DNA from: Nitrosomonas sp. | GTDB lineage: Bacteria > Pseudomonadota > Gammaproteobacteria > Burkholderiales > Nitrosomonadaceae | Direction of reading: 5' to 3' | Assembly: GCF_020852615.1 (NCBI RefSeq) | Contig: NZ_JADZAJ010000012.1 | Span: 1-59,552, forward strand | DNA: 59,552 nt | Shown here: positions 33,696 to 42,889 of the stretch, piece by piece | Position numbering within the stretch: the stretch's first letter is position 1 | Layout of the letters: each line of letters starts with the position of its first letter | Program-made: the position numbers and the translations under genes | Notes under the pieces: generated by a model | The model's input: the letters and a program-made list of their open reading frames with translations, nothing else | Database searches by the model: none | Told to the model about the DNA's origin: nothing

Positions 33696-34451
33696 TTACG
33701 AACGAATTTTGTAGCCGCTCTTCAGCATCCACAATGTCCAGCCTGACATGACTGCAAGACAGCACAATACAACGATCACGCTGATATAGGGTGAAATGTC
33801 GGAGACACCAAAAAAGCCGTAGCGGAAACCATCAATCATGTAAAAAAACGGGTTGAAATGTGATAAAAACTGCCATATTGGCGGCAGAGAGTGGATGGAA
33901 TAAAACACCCCGGAAAGAAACGTCAATGGAAGAATGATAAAATTCTGGAATGCCGCCAGCTGATCAAACTTGTCTGACATAATCCCGGCGATCATACCCA
34001 GCACGCCCAGCAGAGCACTGCCAAGCAATGCAAATAAAACCACCCAGAGTATTGATTGCAATGGTGATGAATAGAACCAGGCGGCTACCGCATATACTCC
34101 CAGACCGACAATCAGCCCACGCAACGTGGAAGCACTGACATAAGCCAGAAAAATTTCCAGATAGGAAAGCGGCGACAGCAGAATAAATACCAGATTTCCG
34201 GTTATCTTCGACTGAATCAGGCTGGAAGATGAATTGGCAAAAGCATTTTGTAAAACAGCCATCATGACCAGTCCCGGGATCAGGAAACCGGTATAAGGAA
34301 CACCGTCATAAACCTCAACGCGCGCTGACAATACGTGTGAAAAAATCAGCAGATAAAGCAGACTGGATAAAACCGGCGCCAGTATAGTCTGGAGACTGAC
34401 TTTCCAGAAACGTAACAACTCTTTATAAAACAGGGTATAGAAGCCAATCAT
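33696..34451 (-). CDS. ABC-2 type transport permease (YadH-like)
   Basis: The 251-residue product has six predicted membrane helices and the ABC-2 family pattern, including FLIPGLVMMAVLQNAFANSSSSLIQSKITGN and a late FLSGVFYSIHSLPPIWQFLSHFNPFFYMIDGFRYG segment. It forms the membrane part of an exporter with the ATPase encoded immediately upstream, whose stop it overlaps by 4 bp. The substrate is unknown; its place beside the mla genes suggests an envelope lipid or polymer, but that is inference. Confidence 0.92.
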   Translation of the reverse strand: MIGFYTLFYKELLRFWKVSLQTILAPVLSSLLYLLIFSHVLSARVEVYDGVPYTGFLIPGLVMMAVLQNAFANSSSSLIQSKITGNLVFILLSPLSYLEIFLAYVSASTLRGLIVGLGVYAVAAWFYSSPLQSILWVVLFALLGSALLGVLGMIAGIMSDKFDQLAAFQNFIILPLTFLSGVFYSIHSLPPIWQFLSHFNPFFYMIDGFRYGFFGVSDISPYISVIVVLCCLAVMSGWTLWMLKSGYKIRS

Positions 34452-35362
34452 GAATCACCCGCTGCATCAGATCCCGTAATTTTCATGAACACTGTCTCCA
34501 GGTCTGGCTGGAGCAGCTGCATGTCAAGCACCTGTATTCCGGACTGACGCAATATCGCCAGTATTGTTTCAATCTCGGTGTATTCCTTTATTTTCAGACT
34601 ATGCAGACAACCATTATGCTTACCTGGCCATATAGTTAACCCGGGTGGCAAGATGTCGGTGGATAAACGCAATTCCAATGTATAGTCCCTGGTGCTGCGC
34701 ACAAGGCTATGCATACTGTCGAGCGCCACGATTCTTCCCTGCTTGAGCACTGCTACGCGGTTACACAGCGCCTCGGCTTCTTCCAGATAATGCGTGGTCA
34801 GCACAACCGTATGACCTTCAAGATTGAGTTGCCGGATGAACTGCCATAAGCTCTGGCGTAAATCCACATCCACCCCTGCGGTGGGTTCATCCAGGATGAT
34901 GACCGGCGGTTTATGCACCAGCGCCTGCGCAATCAGCAAACGCCGTTTCATACCGCCTGACAGCGCACGCACATTGGTATGGGCCCGATCAGAAAGATCG
35001 AGGTGCTGCAGAATCTCATCGATCCAGGCATCATTTCGTTTAATTCCGAAGTAACCTGACTGGATCACCAGCATTTCACGTACAGTGAAAAAAGGATCGT
35101 ACACCAGCTCTTGTGGCACCACTCCCAATCTTTTCCGGGCTTCGGAATACTCGGTCAATACATCGTATCCCATGATGCTGGCTGTCCCCTGGCTGGCTCG
35201 GGTCAAACCTGCCAGGATACTGATTAATGTGGTTTTACCCGCTCCGTTTGGACCCAGCAGTGCAAAAAATTCCCCCGGCTGCACCGTCAGATCAAGATTA
35301 TCCAGTGCAATCAGCTTGCCATAACGTTTGCTGAGTTGCTGTACCTCGATAGCCGGAGTCAT
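34448..35362 (-). CDS. ABC transporter ATP-binding protein (YadG-like)
   Basis: The 304-residue product carries Walker A GPNGAGKTT, signature LSGGMKRRLLIAQAL, Walker B VIILDEPTAGVD and the H-loop TTHYLEEAEAL, followed by a C-terminal extension of about 80 residues typical of the DrrA/YadG group. It powers the ABC-2 permease encoded directly downstream with a 4-bp overlap. It begins about 50 bp after mlaB on the same strand, so it may belong to the mla transcript. Confidence 0.93.
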   Translation of the reverse strand: MTPAIEVQQLSKRYGKLIALDNLDLTVQPGEFFALLGPNGAGKTTLISILAGLTRASQGTASIMGYDVLTEYSEARKRLGVVPQELVYDPFFTVREMLVIQSGYFGIKRNDAWIDEILQHLDLSDRAHTNVRALSGGMKRRLLIAQALVHKPPVIILDEPTAGVDVDLRQSLWQFIRQLNLEGHTVVLTTHYLEEAEALCNRVAVLKQGRIVALDSMHSLVRSTRDYTLELRLSTDILPPGLTIWPGKHNGCLHSLKIKEYTEIETILAILRQSGIQVLDMQLLQPDLETVFMKITGSDAAGDS

Positions 35363-35411
35363 TGAACAGTGACAGAATCAGAGTGTTCCACGGTGTCGCT
35401 GCGGCACGAAA

Positions 35412-35735
35412 TCAGAGAAGCTCGCCCGGACCGGCAACCGGGATCAGATCATTCACATCGTATAACTCAACCAGGCTTGCCAGGTTTACCGGCAGATTGA
35501 TAAATCTGATCTTCTGACCATAGGCCTGTGCTTTGCGCACCCATTCCAGCAACATGCTGACGGCCGAGGAATCCACCTGCGTAATTTCCGCCAGATCAAC
35601 CAGTACAGCACTGGTTTTAATTGCCGCTTCACCCGCACGGGCGATACCGGTCACCGTATCATAAGTTACCGGGCCGCCAACTAAAAGCCGGGGGCCCTCC
35701 AAACGGATATGTGCATCCGTCTTTCCGGCTGCCAC
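35412..35735 (-). CDS. mlaB: STAS-domain protein MlaB
   Basis: The product has 107 residues from a GTG at 35735, which follows the mlaC stop by one base and has GGGGA 8 bases upstream; a TTG at 35780 would overlap mlaC. The STAS fold is seen in VLVDLAEITQVDSSAVSMLLEW, including the conserved DSS. MlaB binds MlaF and is needed for assembly and activity of the MlaFEDB phospholipid transporter. It is the last canonical gene of the operon, before the extra ABC pair. Confidence 0.88.
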   Translation of the reverse strand: MAAGKTDAHIRLEGPRLLVGGPVTYDTVTGIARAGEAAIKTSAVLVDLAEITQVDSSAVSMLLEWVRKAQAYGQKIRFINLPVNLASLVELYDVNDLIPVAGPGELL

Positions 35736-35736
35736 C

Positions 35737-36354
35737 TTATTTTCCCCGTACAGACATATTTTTCTCCGCAAGCGCGGCAATCAGACCATTTACCCCCCCA
35801 TTCTTGATCTGGCTGTTAAAAGTTCCCCGATAATTGGTAACCAGGCTAACTCCGGAAACAGTCACATCGTATACCTTCCAGGTGTTCTCATTTTTTTCCA
35901 TGGCGTAGTCAATTGGGACAGACTGCTTTCCCCCTCCCTGAATCACCAGGGTTTTAACCGTCGCTTTTGTATCCTGCGGGCCAATATTAGTCGGGGTTAC
36001 CTTGATGACTTCATCACGGTATGTTGTCAGCGAATTGGAATAGGTCCTCACCAGCAACGTACGAAATTCCTTTACCAGCGATTTTTTCTGTTCCTGATCT
36101 GCCTGAGACCAGTTCTTGCCCATTGCCAGCTGCGTCATACGTGTAAAGTTGAAATGGGGCAGTATTTTCTCCCGGACAAGATTTAATACCTTGTCCTGAT
36201 TCCCCTCTCTGATCCCGTCATCCTGTTTCAGGATAGTCACCACTTCATCAACCGTACTTCTGATCAGGGCATCCGGTGACGAGTTTTGTGCCGCTACAGG
36301 CAGCGCAATCGCCAGCAATGACAATAAAATAAAGTTACCAATGGATATTTTCAT
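35737..36354 (-). CDS. mlaC: Periplasmic phospholipid-binding protein MlaC
   Basis: The 205-residue product starts at the ATG at 36354 (AGGTGA 5 bases upstream) with a signal peptide ending in VAAQ. The MlaC/Ttg2 domain includes LPHFNFTRMTQLAMGKNWSQA, EFRTLLVRTYSNSLTTY and YDVTVSGVSLVTNYRGTF. MlaC shuttles phospholipids between the outer-membrane MlaA complex and the inner-membrane MlaFEDB complex. mlaA is not in this operon. mlaD lies just upstream. Confidence 0.93.
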   Translation of the reverse strand: MKISIGNFILLSLLAIALPVAAQNSSPDALIRSTVDEVVTILKQDDGIREGNQDKVLNLVREKILPHFNFTRMTQLAMGKNWSQADQEQKKSLVKEFRTLLVRTYSNSLTTYRDEVIKVTPTNIGPQDTKATVKTLVIQGGGKQSVPIDYAMEKNENTWKVYDVTVSGVSLVTNYRGTFNSQIKNGGVNGLIAALAEKNMSVRGK

Positions 36355-36368
36355 ATTTATCACCTGTT

Positions 36369-36848
36369 TCAAATTTTTGGATCAGTATCCTTTTTTTCTG
36401 AAGCCTTATCGAACAGAAAACGCCCGATCATATCCTCAAGCACAATAGCCGAGTTGGTTTTCATGATTTTTTCACCATCCTTGAGCATCTCTTCATCCCC
36501 TCCCGGCAATAGCCCGACGTATTGCTCGCCCAGCAACCCGGATGTCAAAATACTGGCAAAAGTATCTTTCGGGAACTGGTAATGCGTATCCACCTTCATA
36601 GTGACCACGGCATCATAGGTTTGTGTACTGAACTGAATATCCGCCACCCGCCCTACCACCACACCCGCACTTTTTACGGGCGCTCTTACCTTCAGGCCAC
36701 CAATATTCTCAAAATTTCCCACCAGCCTGTAACTCCCCTCCGGCTGGAAATCAGTCAGATTCCCCGCTTTTAGCCCAAGTATCAGTAATGCACCGATACC
36801 TGCCATGACGAACAGCCCCACCCAAAAATCCATCATGGTTCGTTGCAT
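36369..36848 (-). CDS. mlaD: MCE-domain protein MlaD
   Basis: The 159-residue product has one N-terminal membrane helix (FWVGLFVMAGIGALLILGL) and one MCE domain with VGNFENIGGLKVRAPVKSAGVVVGRV and ILTSGLLGEQYVGLLPGGDEE. MlaD forms a hexameric periplasmic ring on the MlaE permease that conducts lipid. The ATG at 36848 overlaps the mlaE stop by one base and has GAGGAG upstream; the TTG at 36851 is a less likely start. Confidence 0.94.
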   Translation of the reverse strand: MQRTMMDFWVGLFVMAGIGALLILGLKAGNLTDFQPEGSYRLVGNFENIGGLKVRAPVKSAGVVVGRVADIQFSTQTYDAVVTMKVDTHYQFPKDTFASILTSGLLGEQYVGLLPGGDEEMLKDGEKIMKTNSAIVLEDMIGRFLFDKASEKKDTDPKI

Positions 36849-37645
36849 CAACTTACTCCTCTGAACATAAACGCAGTTAGAACGAAATCCAGCCCAAGAA
36901 TTGCAAGTGCAGAAGTGACCACTGTACGAGTCGTTGCTCTCGATACACCTTCCGCTGTGGGGGGTGCATCAAACCCTTCAAACACAGCGATGGCTGTTAC
37001 CACCACCCCAAAGAAACCGCTTTTGATGACGCCGTTCACAATGTCATAACGGAAATCAACTGCGCTCTGCATCTGGGACCAGAAAGATCCTTCATCCACA
37101 CCGATAAAAACCACTGTCACCAGATACCCGCCAAATATGCCTGTAACAGAGAACATTGCTGCCAGCAGCGGCATGGAAAACACCCCCCCCCAGAATCTGG
37201 GCGCGATGATACGTGCAATCGGATCAATTGCCATCATTCCCATGGCAGCCAGCTGCTCAGTTGCCTTCATTAAACCGATTTCAGCTGTCATGGCCGAACC
37301 GGCACGGCTGGCAAACAGTAATGCAGCGATGACAGGGCCCAGCTCTCGCACGAGAGACAATGCCACCAGCGTCCCCACAGCAGATTCGGATCCAAATTTC
37401 TGCAGGGTTTCATAGCCCTGCAAACCCAGCACCATACCGACAAACAGCCCGGATACCAGAATAATGATGAGCGACAGGACACCGGCAAAATAAATCTCAC
37501 GTGTAATCAGGCGGAAACGCAGAAAACCGGGGACAGATTTCAACAGAACCAGCAATATAAACCGGGTCGCATACCCGAGTCGCCAAATGCTGTCGACTAC
37601 CCTGTGACCAACTGATTCAATAAAGACTTTAAGCTGCTTAACCAA
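36848..37645 (-). CDS. mlaE: Phospholipid ABC transporter permease MlaE
   Basis: The 265-residue product is a MlaE (DUF140) permease with several membrane helices and motifs such as GLFVGMVLGLQGY, LVRELGPVIAALLFASRAGSAMTAEIG and MKATEQLAAMG. Translation appears to start at TTG (37645) with AGGA 9 bases before it. A run of nine G on the coding strand (37193-37201) encodes FWGGVF within the gene. It lies 37 bp after mlaF. Confidence 0.94.
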   Translation of the reverse strand: MVKQLKVFIESVGHRVVDSIWRLGYATRFILLVLLKSVPGFLRFRLITREIYFAGVLSLIIILVSGLFVGMVLGLQGYETLQKFGSESAVGTLVALSLVRELGPVIAALLFASRAGSAMTAEIGLMKATEQLAAMGMMAIDPIARIIAPRFWGGVFSMPLLAAMFSVTGIFGGYLVTVVFIGVDEGSFWSQMQSAVDFRYDIVNGVIKSGFFGVVVTAIAVFEGFDAPPTAEGVSRATTRTVVTSALAILGLDFVLTAFMFRGVS

Positions 37646-37682
37646 ACCGGTAATTCCTGTTATTCATACCGCCAGAATTCGA

Positions 37683-38498
37683 TCAGACACTTTTCATCAC
37701 ACCTATACCCAGATCCTGCGAATACGTCTGTGCCTGATAATGAAATGGTACCGGGCCATCTGTTTCACCATGCACAAACTGATGAACAAACGGTACTTTT
37801 GATTCGCGCACCTCATCCGGTGTCCCATGCGCGGTAATCACGCCATCCGCCAGAAAATAAACATAATCGACAATCTGCAGCGACTCCTGAACATCATGCG
37901 TCACCAGAATGGAAGTCATGCCGAGCGTATCGGTCAAACGACGGATCAAGCCACCCACAACACTTAACGAAATCGGATCCAGGCCGGCAAACGGCTCATC
38001 AAACATCACCAGCATGGGATCCAGCGCGATCGAGCGTGCTAATGCCACACGTCGTGCCATCCCACCGGAAAGCTGGGCCGGCATCAGATGATGCGCACCA
38101 CGCAACCCGACAGCGTGTAACTTCATCAGCACCAGATCCCGAATCATTGACTCGGGTAAATCGGTATGTTCGCGCATCTGAAAAGCGACATTGTCAAATA
38201 CCGACAAATCCGTGAACAGGGCACCAAACTGGAACAGCATGCCCATTTTGCGCCGCAGCCTGAACAGCTCATCCCGGCTCAGTTCATGCACAGTCTGACC
38301 TGCCACACTGACAGAGCCCGCAGACGGGCTGACTTCGCCGCCAATCAGGCGCAGCAGCGTAGTCTTGCCTGATCCGCTACCCCCCATGATGGCAATCACC
38401 TGCCCCCGGGACATGCTCATATCGACACCTTTCAGAACAGGCCGGGTGCCATAGGAGAAATTAACATTCCTGAATTCAATCAACGGGCTGTCAGCCAA
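37683..38498 (-). CDS. mlaF: Phospholipid ABC transporter ATP-binding protein MlaF
   Basis: The 271-residue product has Walker A GGSGSGKTTLLRL, signature LSGGMARRVALARS and Walker B LVMFDEPFAGLDP, followed by the H-loop VTHDVQES. It energises the MlaFEDB complex that maintains outer-membrane lipid asymmetry. Translation appears to start at TTG (38498) with AGGAAA 5 bases upstream. It is the first gene of the minus-strand mla operon. Confidence 0.95.
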   Translation of the reverse strand: MADSPLIEFRNVNFSYGTRPVLKGVDMSMSRGQVIAIMGGSGSGKTTLLRLIGGEVSPSAGSVSVAGQTVHELSRDELFRLRRKMGMLFQFGALFTDLSVFDNVAFQMREHTDLPESMIRDLVLMKLHAVGLRGAHHLMPAQLSGGMARRVALARSIALDPMLVMFDEPFAGLDPISLSVVGGLIRRLTDTLGMTSILVTHDVQESLQIVDYVYFLADGVITAHGTPDEVRESKVPFVHQFVHGETDGPVPFHYQAQTYSQDLGIGVMKSV

Positions 38499-38617
38499 TT
38501 TGTTTCCTGCCTTCCAAAATTTCAGTGTCGTGCATAATACCTTCGGGGCTGCATTTTCTTACCATTGCTGGCGCACAACCCTTTCAACCCGAATAAAATT
38601 CCAACCTGTTTTAATCC

Positions 38618-39493
38618 ATGCATTTTACCAGAGCCCTCCGAATACAACGCACCGCATCATTCTCTTTCAGCAAAATTCACTGCTTTGCCGTCCTGCTGTT
38701 TCTCCTGCACGCCCAGTTCGGCCTGACTGAAACCATCTATCGCTCTACCGATACGTATGGCCGAACCCTTTATTCAGAAACCCCATCGCCTGCGGCAAAA
38801 GTTTTGCAATTGTCCGTCCGGCCGGTTCGCAGCAAACATCGCGTTACCAGAGTTATCGATGGCGATACCGTCGTTCTTGAGAATAACGAACGGGTAAGGC
38901 TGTTAGGTATCAACGCACCGGAAATTGAGAACCGGTATCATCCGGGAGAGCCGGGAGGACTGGATGCAAAAAAATGGCTGCAGGCAAAATTACAGGGACG
39001 CAATGTATATCTGGAACACGATCAGCAAAAATATGACCACTACAGGCGGATACTCGCCCATTTATATCTTCCGGATGGAGAACACATCAACCTTTCCCTG
39101 GTAGAAAAGGGATTAGCCGCAGCCAGCCCGATACCACCCAACCTGCTGCATACCGATACCATCATCAGGGCACAGCAACAGGCAGAAGCCAGGAAGCTCG
39201 GGATCTGGTCAATGAAATACTATCAGCCACATCCACTGACCCGGTTAACTGAAAAACCATTTGGCTGGCAGCGTTATCTGGTGAGAATCAGGACACTTAA
39301 AAAGAGTCGCCAATTTACCCGGCTTGTTATCAGTGACAACCTCGAGCTTACCATCGACAATCGCGATCGAGCCTTGTTTCCACCTCTGGAAACTTATCTG
39401 AACAAACCGCTTGAAGTGCGTGGCTGGGTGTCTCGCAGGAAGGATCATTTTTCAATACGAATTCAGCATCCAAGCGCACTGGTTCAGCGATGA
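38618..39493 (+). CDS. Exported staphylococcal-nuclease-family protein with DUF4124-like N-terminal segment
   Basis: The 291-residue product begins with a basic, hydrophobic leader (FAVLLFLLHAQFGLT) that looks like a signal peptide. A short ETIYRSTDTYGRTLYSETP segment resembles DUF4124. The SNase domain follows with VIDGDTVVLENNERVRLLGINAPE, and later DHYRRILAHLYL and LSLVEKGLAAA; these hold the Asp, Arg and Glu positions of the active site. The last 80 residues form an additional domain (TRLVISDNLELTIDNRDR). It probably degrades nucleic acid outside the cytoplasm. Confidence 0.85.
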   Translation: MHFTRALRIQRTASFSFSKIHCFAVLLFLLHAQFGLTETIYRSTDTYGRTLYSETPSPAAKVLQLSVRPVRSKHRVTRVIDGDTVVLENNERVRLLGINAPEIENRYHPGEPGGLDAKKWLQAKLQGRNVYLEHDQQKYDHYRRILAHLYLPDGEHINLSLVEKGLAAASPIPPNLLHTDTIIRAQQQAEARKLGIWSMKYYQPHPLTRLTEKPFGWQRYLVRIRTLKKSRQFTRLVISDNLELTIDNRDRALFPPLETYLNKPLEVRGWVSRRKDHFSIRIQHPSALVQR

Positions 39494-39507
39494 GCACATC
39501 AGCCTTT

Positions 39508-40188
39508 TCAGAAATCGCTGAAACGTGATCGTTTGCGCCATTGAATGCGAGGAACAATCAACCCAATAACCAACCCGGAAAACAGTACCAGTGCCCCGGC
39601 AAAAAACCATTCACGCTGAATCTTTTCACTGAGCGTGTGATTCTCCTGCTCAAGCTTGCCAAGCTTCTCCTTCAAACCAGCCGTCTGTTGGCGCATTTCC
39701 CGGTTTTGGTCACTTAACTGCACCGCATTGGCGGATAACTGTCTGATACTGGCCAATTCCGCTTCCAGCCGCTTGTTATCTTTCTCAAGATTAACCGCCC
39801 GTCTGGTCAGCGTCTCAAATTCATGCCGGATCAGGTCAGCCTGAGCACGGGGATTATCCAGCTTGCTGCCGCCCCCGGAGAAATCATTACCTAACTTTTC
39901 AAGCAGCTCACGAGCAGCCGGATCTGCCATCAAATGCCGGGACAGCACCCAGCCTTCTGCCCCGCCAGCAGTTTTAACCCTGGTATATCCTTTGCTCTGA
40001 TCACGTTCCAGCACCTCCAGCTCCGCACCACTTTTCAGCACACGTACAATCGCATGCTGTTGAGTAGGACCGGTTCGCATCAGTACTTCAACCTGATCGC
40101 TTGCGTAGCCTTTTTCTGCTTGAGCAGCCAGCGGCAGTACTGAAAAAAACAGCAGAAGCGTAACGAAAAGATAAGTCAGTTTGTTCAT
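39508..40188 (-). CDS. SH3-domain protein with coiled coil and C-terminal membrane anchor (TIGR04211-like)
   Basis: The 226-residue product has a signal peptide (LLLFFSVLPLAAQA), a bacterial SH3 domain (VEVLMRTGPTQQHAIVRVLKSG, AEGWVLSRHLM), a predicted coiled coil around residues 105-190, and a C-terminal membrane helix (GALVLFSGLVIGLIV) followed by basic residues. This matches the YgiM/TIGR04211 family of envelope proteins of unclear function. It is convergent with the nuclease gene. Confidence 0.87.
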   Translation of the reverse strand: MNKLTYLFVTLLLFFSVLPLAAQAEKGYASDQVEVLMRTGPTQQHAIVRVLKSGAELEVLERDQSKGYTRVKTAGGAEGWVLSRHLMADPAARELLEKLGNDFSGGGSKLDNPRAQADLIRHEFETLTRRAVNLEKDNKRLEAELASIRQLSANAVQLSDQNREMRQQTAGLKEKLGKLEQENHTLSEKIQREWFFAGALVLFSGLVIGLIVPRIQWRKRSRFSDF

Positions 40189-40292
40189 GTCATCTGTAAT
40201 CCCGGTTGCAGAAACAGGACAATATCATAGACGCCGGCGGGCAACCCGGATATTGCGGATATCGCTTCTTTATCTGTTCCGACGAACCTAAA

Positions 40293-40487
40293 TTACTTCT
40301 TATCAAACCCGGATATGAAATATTTGATCAGCAGCACCATGCAAAAAGGAAAAGCACTCAGTGTCGTCGCCAGATAATGCGCGTAGGTAAACTGATCTCC
40401 CTCGTCCATAATGATATAAGCAAAGAAAACACTGATAGGGAAAATAATCGTAATGGACTGGAGTAATACAAACAGATTTTTCATCAT
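40293..40487 (-). CDS. Small two-helix membrane protein, function unknown
   Basis: The 64-residue product has two hydrophobic helices (LFVLLQSITIIFPISVFFAYIIM and a second near YLATTLSAFPFCMVLLIKYFI) joined by an acidic loop and ends with a basic FDKK, a credible topology for a small inner-membrane protein. The ribosome binding site is weak. An overlapping frame (40303-40518) lacks this pattern. I do not recognise a family. Confidence 0.55.
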   Translation of the reverse strand: MMKNLFVLLQSITIIFPISVFFAYIIMDEGDQFTYAHYLATTLSAFPFCMVLLIKYFISGFDKK

Positions 40488-40600
40488 ATCGCTTCACACC
40501 ATTCTTGTTGATTGCCACGAGAAATTTCGCTTACTACAGTAGAATATCACAGAAATTCGAGACTACCTGCCGGGGTGGCCGCTCCCGGAACCACATAAAA

Positions 40601-40939
40601 ATGACCGGATCACCGCAAATTCTGCTTGTTCTGACCAGCTTCCCGGATAATGCACATGCCAGGGAGCTGGCAGAATTACTGGTTGATCGCAGACTGGCTG
40701 CCTGCGTCAATATTCTGCAAGAGGGCACCTCCGTTTACCGGTGGCAGAATCAGATCGAAGCAGCCAGCGAATTCCCGGTTCTGATTAAAACCACCCGGCA
40801 ACGTTACGAGGCTGTAGAACAAGCTATCAAATCACTACACCCCTACGAACTCCCCGAAATTATTGCTGTCCCTGTTGATAACGGGCTGTCTGCTTATTTA
40901 CAGTGGATTGCTCACGAAACAACTGAACCCAATATTTGA
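40601..40939 (+). CDS. cutA: Divalent-cation tolerance protein CutA
   Basis: The 112-residue product has the trimeric CutA1 fold signatures: LLVLTSFPDNAHARELAELLVDRRLAACVNI, SVYRWQNQIEAASEFPVLIKTT and HPYELPEIIAVPV. The ATG at 40601 gives the family N-terminus; the open frame upstream to 40505 lacks similarity. CutA was linked to copper tolerance in E. coli, where it also precedes dsbD, the same arrangement as here (12 bp gap). Confidence 0.94.
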   Translation: MTGSPQILLVLTSFPDNAHARELAELLVDRRLAACVNILQEGTSVYRWQNQIEAASEFPVLIKTTRQRYEAVEQAIKSLHPYELPEIIAVPVDNGLSAYLQWIAHETTEPNI

Positions 40940-40951
40940 CCGAGATAACCA

Positions 40952-42889
40952 ATGCACTGGATAAAAACTGCTTTACTGCTACTGAGTCTGATAAGTACCC
41001 ATGTCCTGGCCGAGGAAAACCAGTCAGGCGGATTGATGAACATCCTGCAACAGCTGGGAGTCACCTCCGAACAGGTCGAGCAGGAACTGCTGCCCCCGGA
41101 TGAGGCTTTCAAACTGTCACTTGAGGCCCGAGATGATCACACACTGATTGCCCGCCTGACACCCGCCAAAGATTACTACCTCTATCGGGATAAAATTAAG
41201 TTTGAGTCGAGAAGTGCAGGCGTACATATTGGCAAGGTAACTTTGCCAGCCGGCAAAATGAAGCAGGACCCTGCCTTTGGTCAGACTGAAGTTTATTATC
41301 AGCCACTCGAAGCCATTATCTCACTGAACCGGGACGCTGCTTCCCCGGAAGCGCTCACCCTGTCCTCCACCTATCAGGGATGCAATGAACCTGTCGGCGT
41401 GTGCTATGCGCCAATCAACAAGGTAAACGACATCCTCCTGCCGGCTGTTAAAGCTGCGGTTGATACCGTTGCCGGCACGATCAGCGGGGATGCCCGGGCA
41501 TCCGCCGGTACCGATGCTGCAGCCGGGTTATTCCAGACACCCGGTGGCAATGCGCCATTATTTGAAACCGAGTCTTACAAAATAGAACGCCTGTTCGCCA
41601 GTGGTAATTTCTGGCTGATCCTGAGTGGCTTTTTCGGCATCGGCTTACTGCTCGCCTTTACACCCTGCGTATTTCCCATGCTGCCGATCCTGTCCGGAAT
41701 TATCGCCAGCAAAGGACAGCAGATGTCCAAGCTGCGTGGATTCATGCTTGCTCTGGCCTATGTGCTGGGCATGTCGATTACTTACGCCATCGCCGGCGCA
41801 GCAGCAGGTTTATCCGGTGCCATGCTGTCCGCTGCACTGCAAAATGCCTGGGTACTGGGCTCTTTTGCGCTGATCTTCGTTGTGCTTGCTTTTTCGATGT
41901 TTGGCTTCTATGAACTGCGATTGCCCTCTTCCATACAAAACAGATTGACTGAAGAAACGGGGCATTTCAAAGGGGGTCAGCTGGCTGGTGTATTTGGAAT
42001 GGGTGCACTGTCCGCTCTGATCGTCAGTCCCTGCGTCGCCGCTCCACTGGCTGGCGCACTGATTTATATCAGCCAGACACGTGATGTTGTCCTGGGTGGC
42101 TCTGCATTGTTTGTCATGGCATTAGGGATGGGTGTGCCATTACTGTTACTGGGGATTTCAGCCGGCGCACTGCTGCCCAAGTCCGGTGCATGGATGAAAT
42201 CTGTCCAGCAGTTCTTTGGAGTCCTGCTGCTGGCAGTAGCCATCTGGCTAATCTCGCCTGTCATCACAGAAGTTGTACACATGCTGCTTTGGGCAGCGCT
42301 GCTGATTATTTCAGCAATCTATCTGCATGCACTGGATCCACTGCCCGGCCATGCATCGGGCTCCAATAAATTTCTCAAAGGTGTCGGTGTAATTGCTCTG
42401 CTGGTAGGCATCGCCCTGCTCATTGGCGTACTCTCCGGAAGCCGGGATATTTTGCAACCCTTATCCAGACTCACTCTCGCAGCCGCACCTGCCGGGCAAC
42501 CTGCCGAAGCTTCCGCAAGCACAGCTGAACCACTGCCATTCAGGCAGATTAAAACAGTGGCCGAGCTGGATGAACTCATCCGGCAATCCCGGGGGCGTTA
42601 TGTCATGATCGATTTTTATGCCGACTGGTGTATTTCCTGCAAGGAAATGGAGCGCTTCACTTTCACGGATCCACAGGTACAGGCACGGTTAAAAGATGTC
42701 GAACTGGTGCAGATCAATGTCACTGACGGCACACCGGACGATGCCGCATTACTCAAACGCTTTAAACTCTTTGGCCCGCCGGGAATCCTGTTCTTCGACC
42801 GGCAGGGGATTGAAATCCCTAATATCAAGATCATTGGCTATCTCGATAAAAAAGATTTTGTCACCGTGCTGGATGCAATTCTGCTCTAA
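40952..42889 (+). CDS. dsbD: Thiol:disulfide interchange protein DsbD
   Basis: The 645-residue product has a signal peptide, an N-terminal periplasmic domain with the CNEPVGVC cysteine pair, an eight-helix membrane core with the redox cysteines in TPCVFPMLP and SPCVAAPL, and a C-terminal thioredoxin domain with YADWCISCKEM (Cys560, Cys563). It moves electrons from cytoplasmic thioredoxin to periplasmic partners such as DsbC and cytochrome c maturation proteins. It lies between cutA and a TlpA-like gene, its probable client. Confidence 0.96.
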   Translation: MHWIKTALLLLSLISTHVLAEENQSGGLMNILQQLGVTSEQVEQELLPPDEAFKLSLEARDDHTLIARLTPAKDYYLYRDKIKFESRSAGVHIGKVTLPAGKMKQDPAFGQTEVYYQPLEAIISLNRDAASPEALTLSSTYQGCNEPVGVCYAPINKVNDILLPAVKAAVDTVAGTISGDARASAGTDAAAGLFQTPGGNAPLFETESYKIERLFASGNFWLILSGFFGIGLLLAFTPCVFPMLPILSGIIASKGQQMSKLRGFMLALAYVLGMSITYAIAGAAAGLSGAMLSAALQNAWVLGSFALIFVVLAFSMFGFYELRLPSSIQNRLTEETGHFKGGQLAGVFGMGALSALIVSPCVAAPLAGALIYISQTRDVVLGGSALFVMALGMGVPLLLLGISAGALLPKSGAWMKSVQQFFGVLLLAVAIWLISPVITEVVHMLLWAALLIISAIYLHALDPLPGHASGSNKFLKGVGVIALLVGIALLIGVLSGSRDILQPLSRLTLAAAPAGQPAEASASTAEPLPFRQIKTVAELDELIRQSRGRYVMIDFYADWCISCKEMERFTFTDPQVQARLKDVELVQINVTDGTPDDAALLKRFKLFGPPGILFFDRQGIEIPNIKIIGYLDKKDFVTVLDAILL

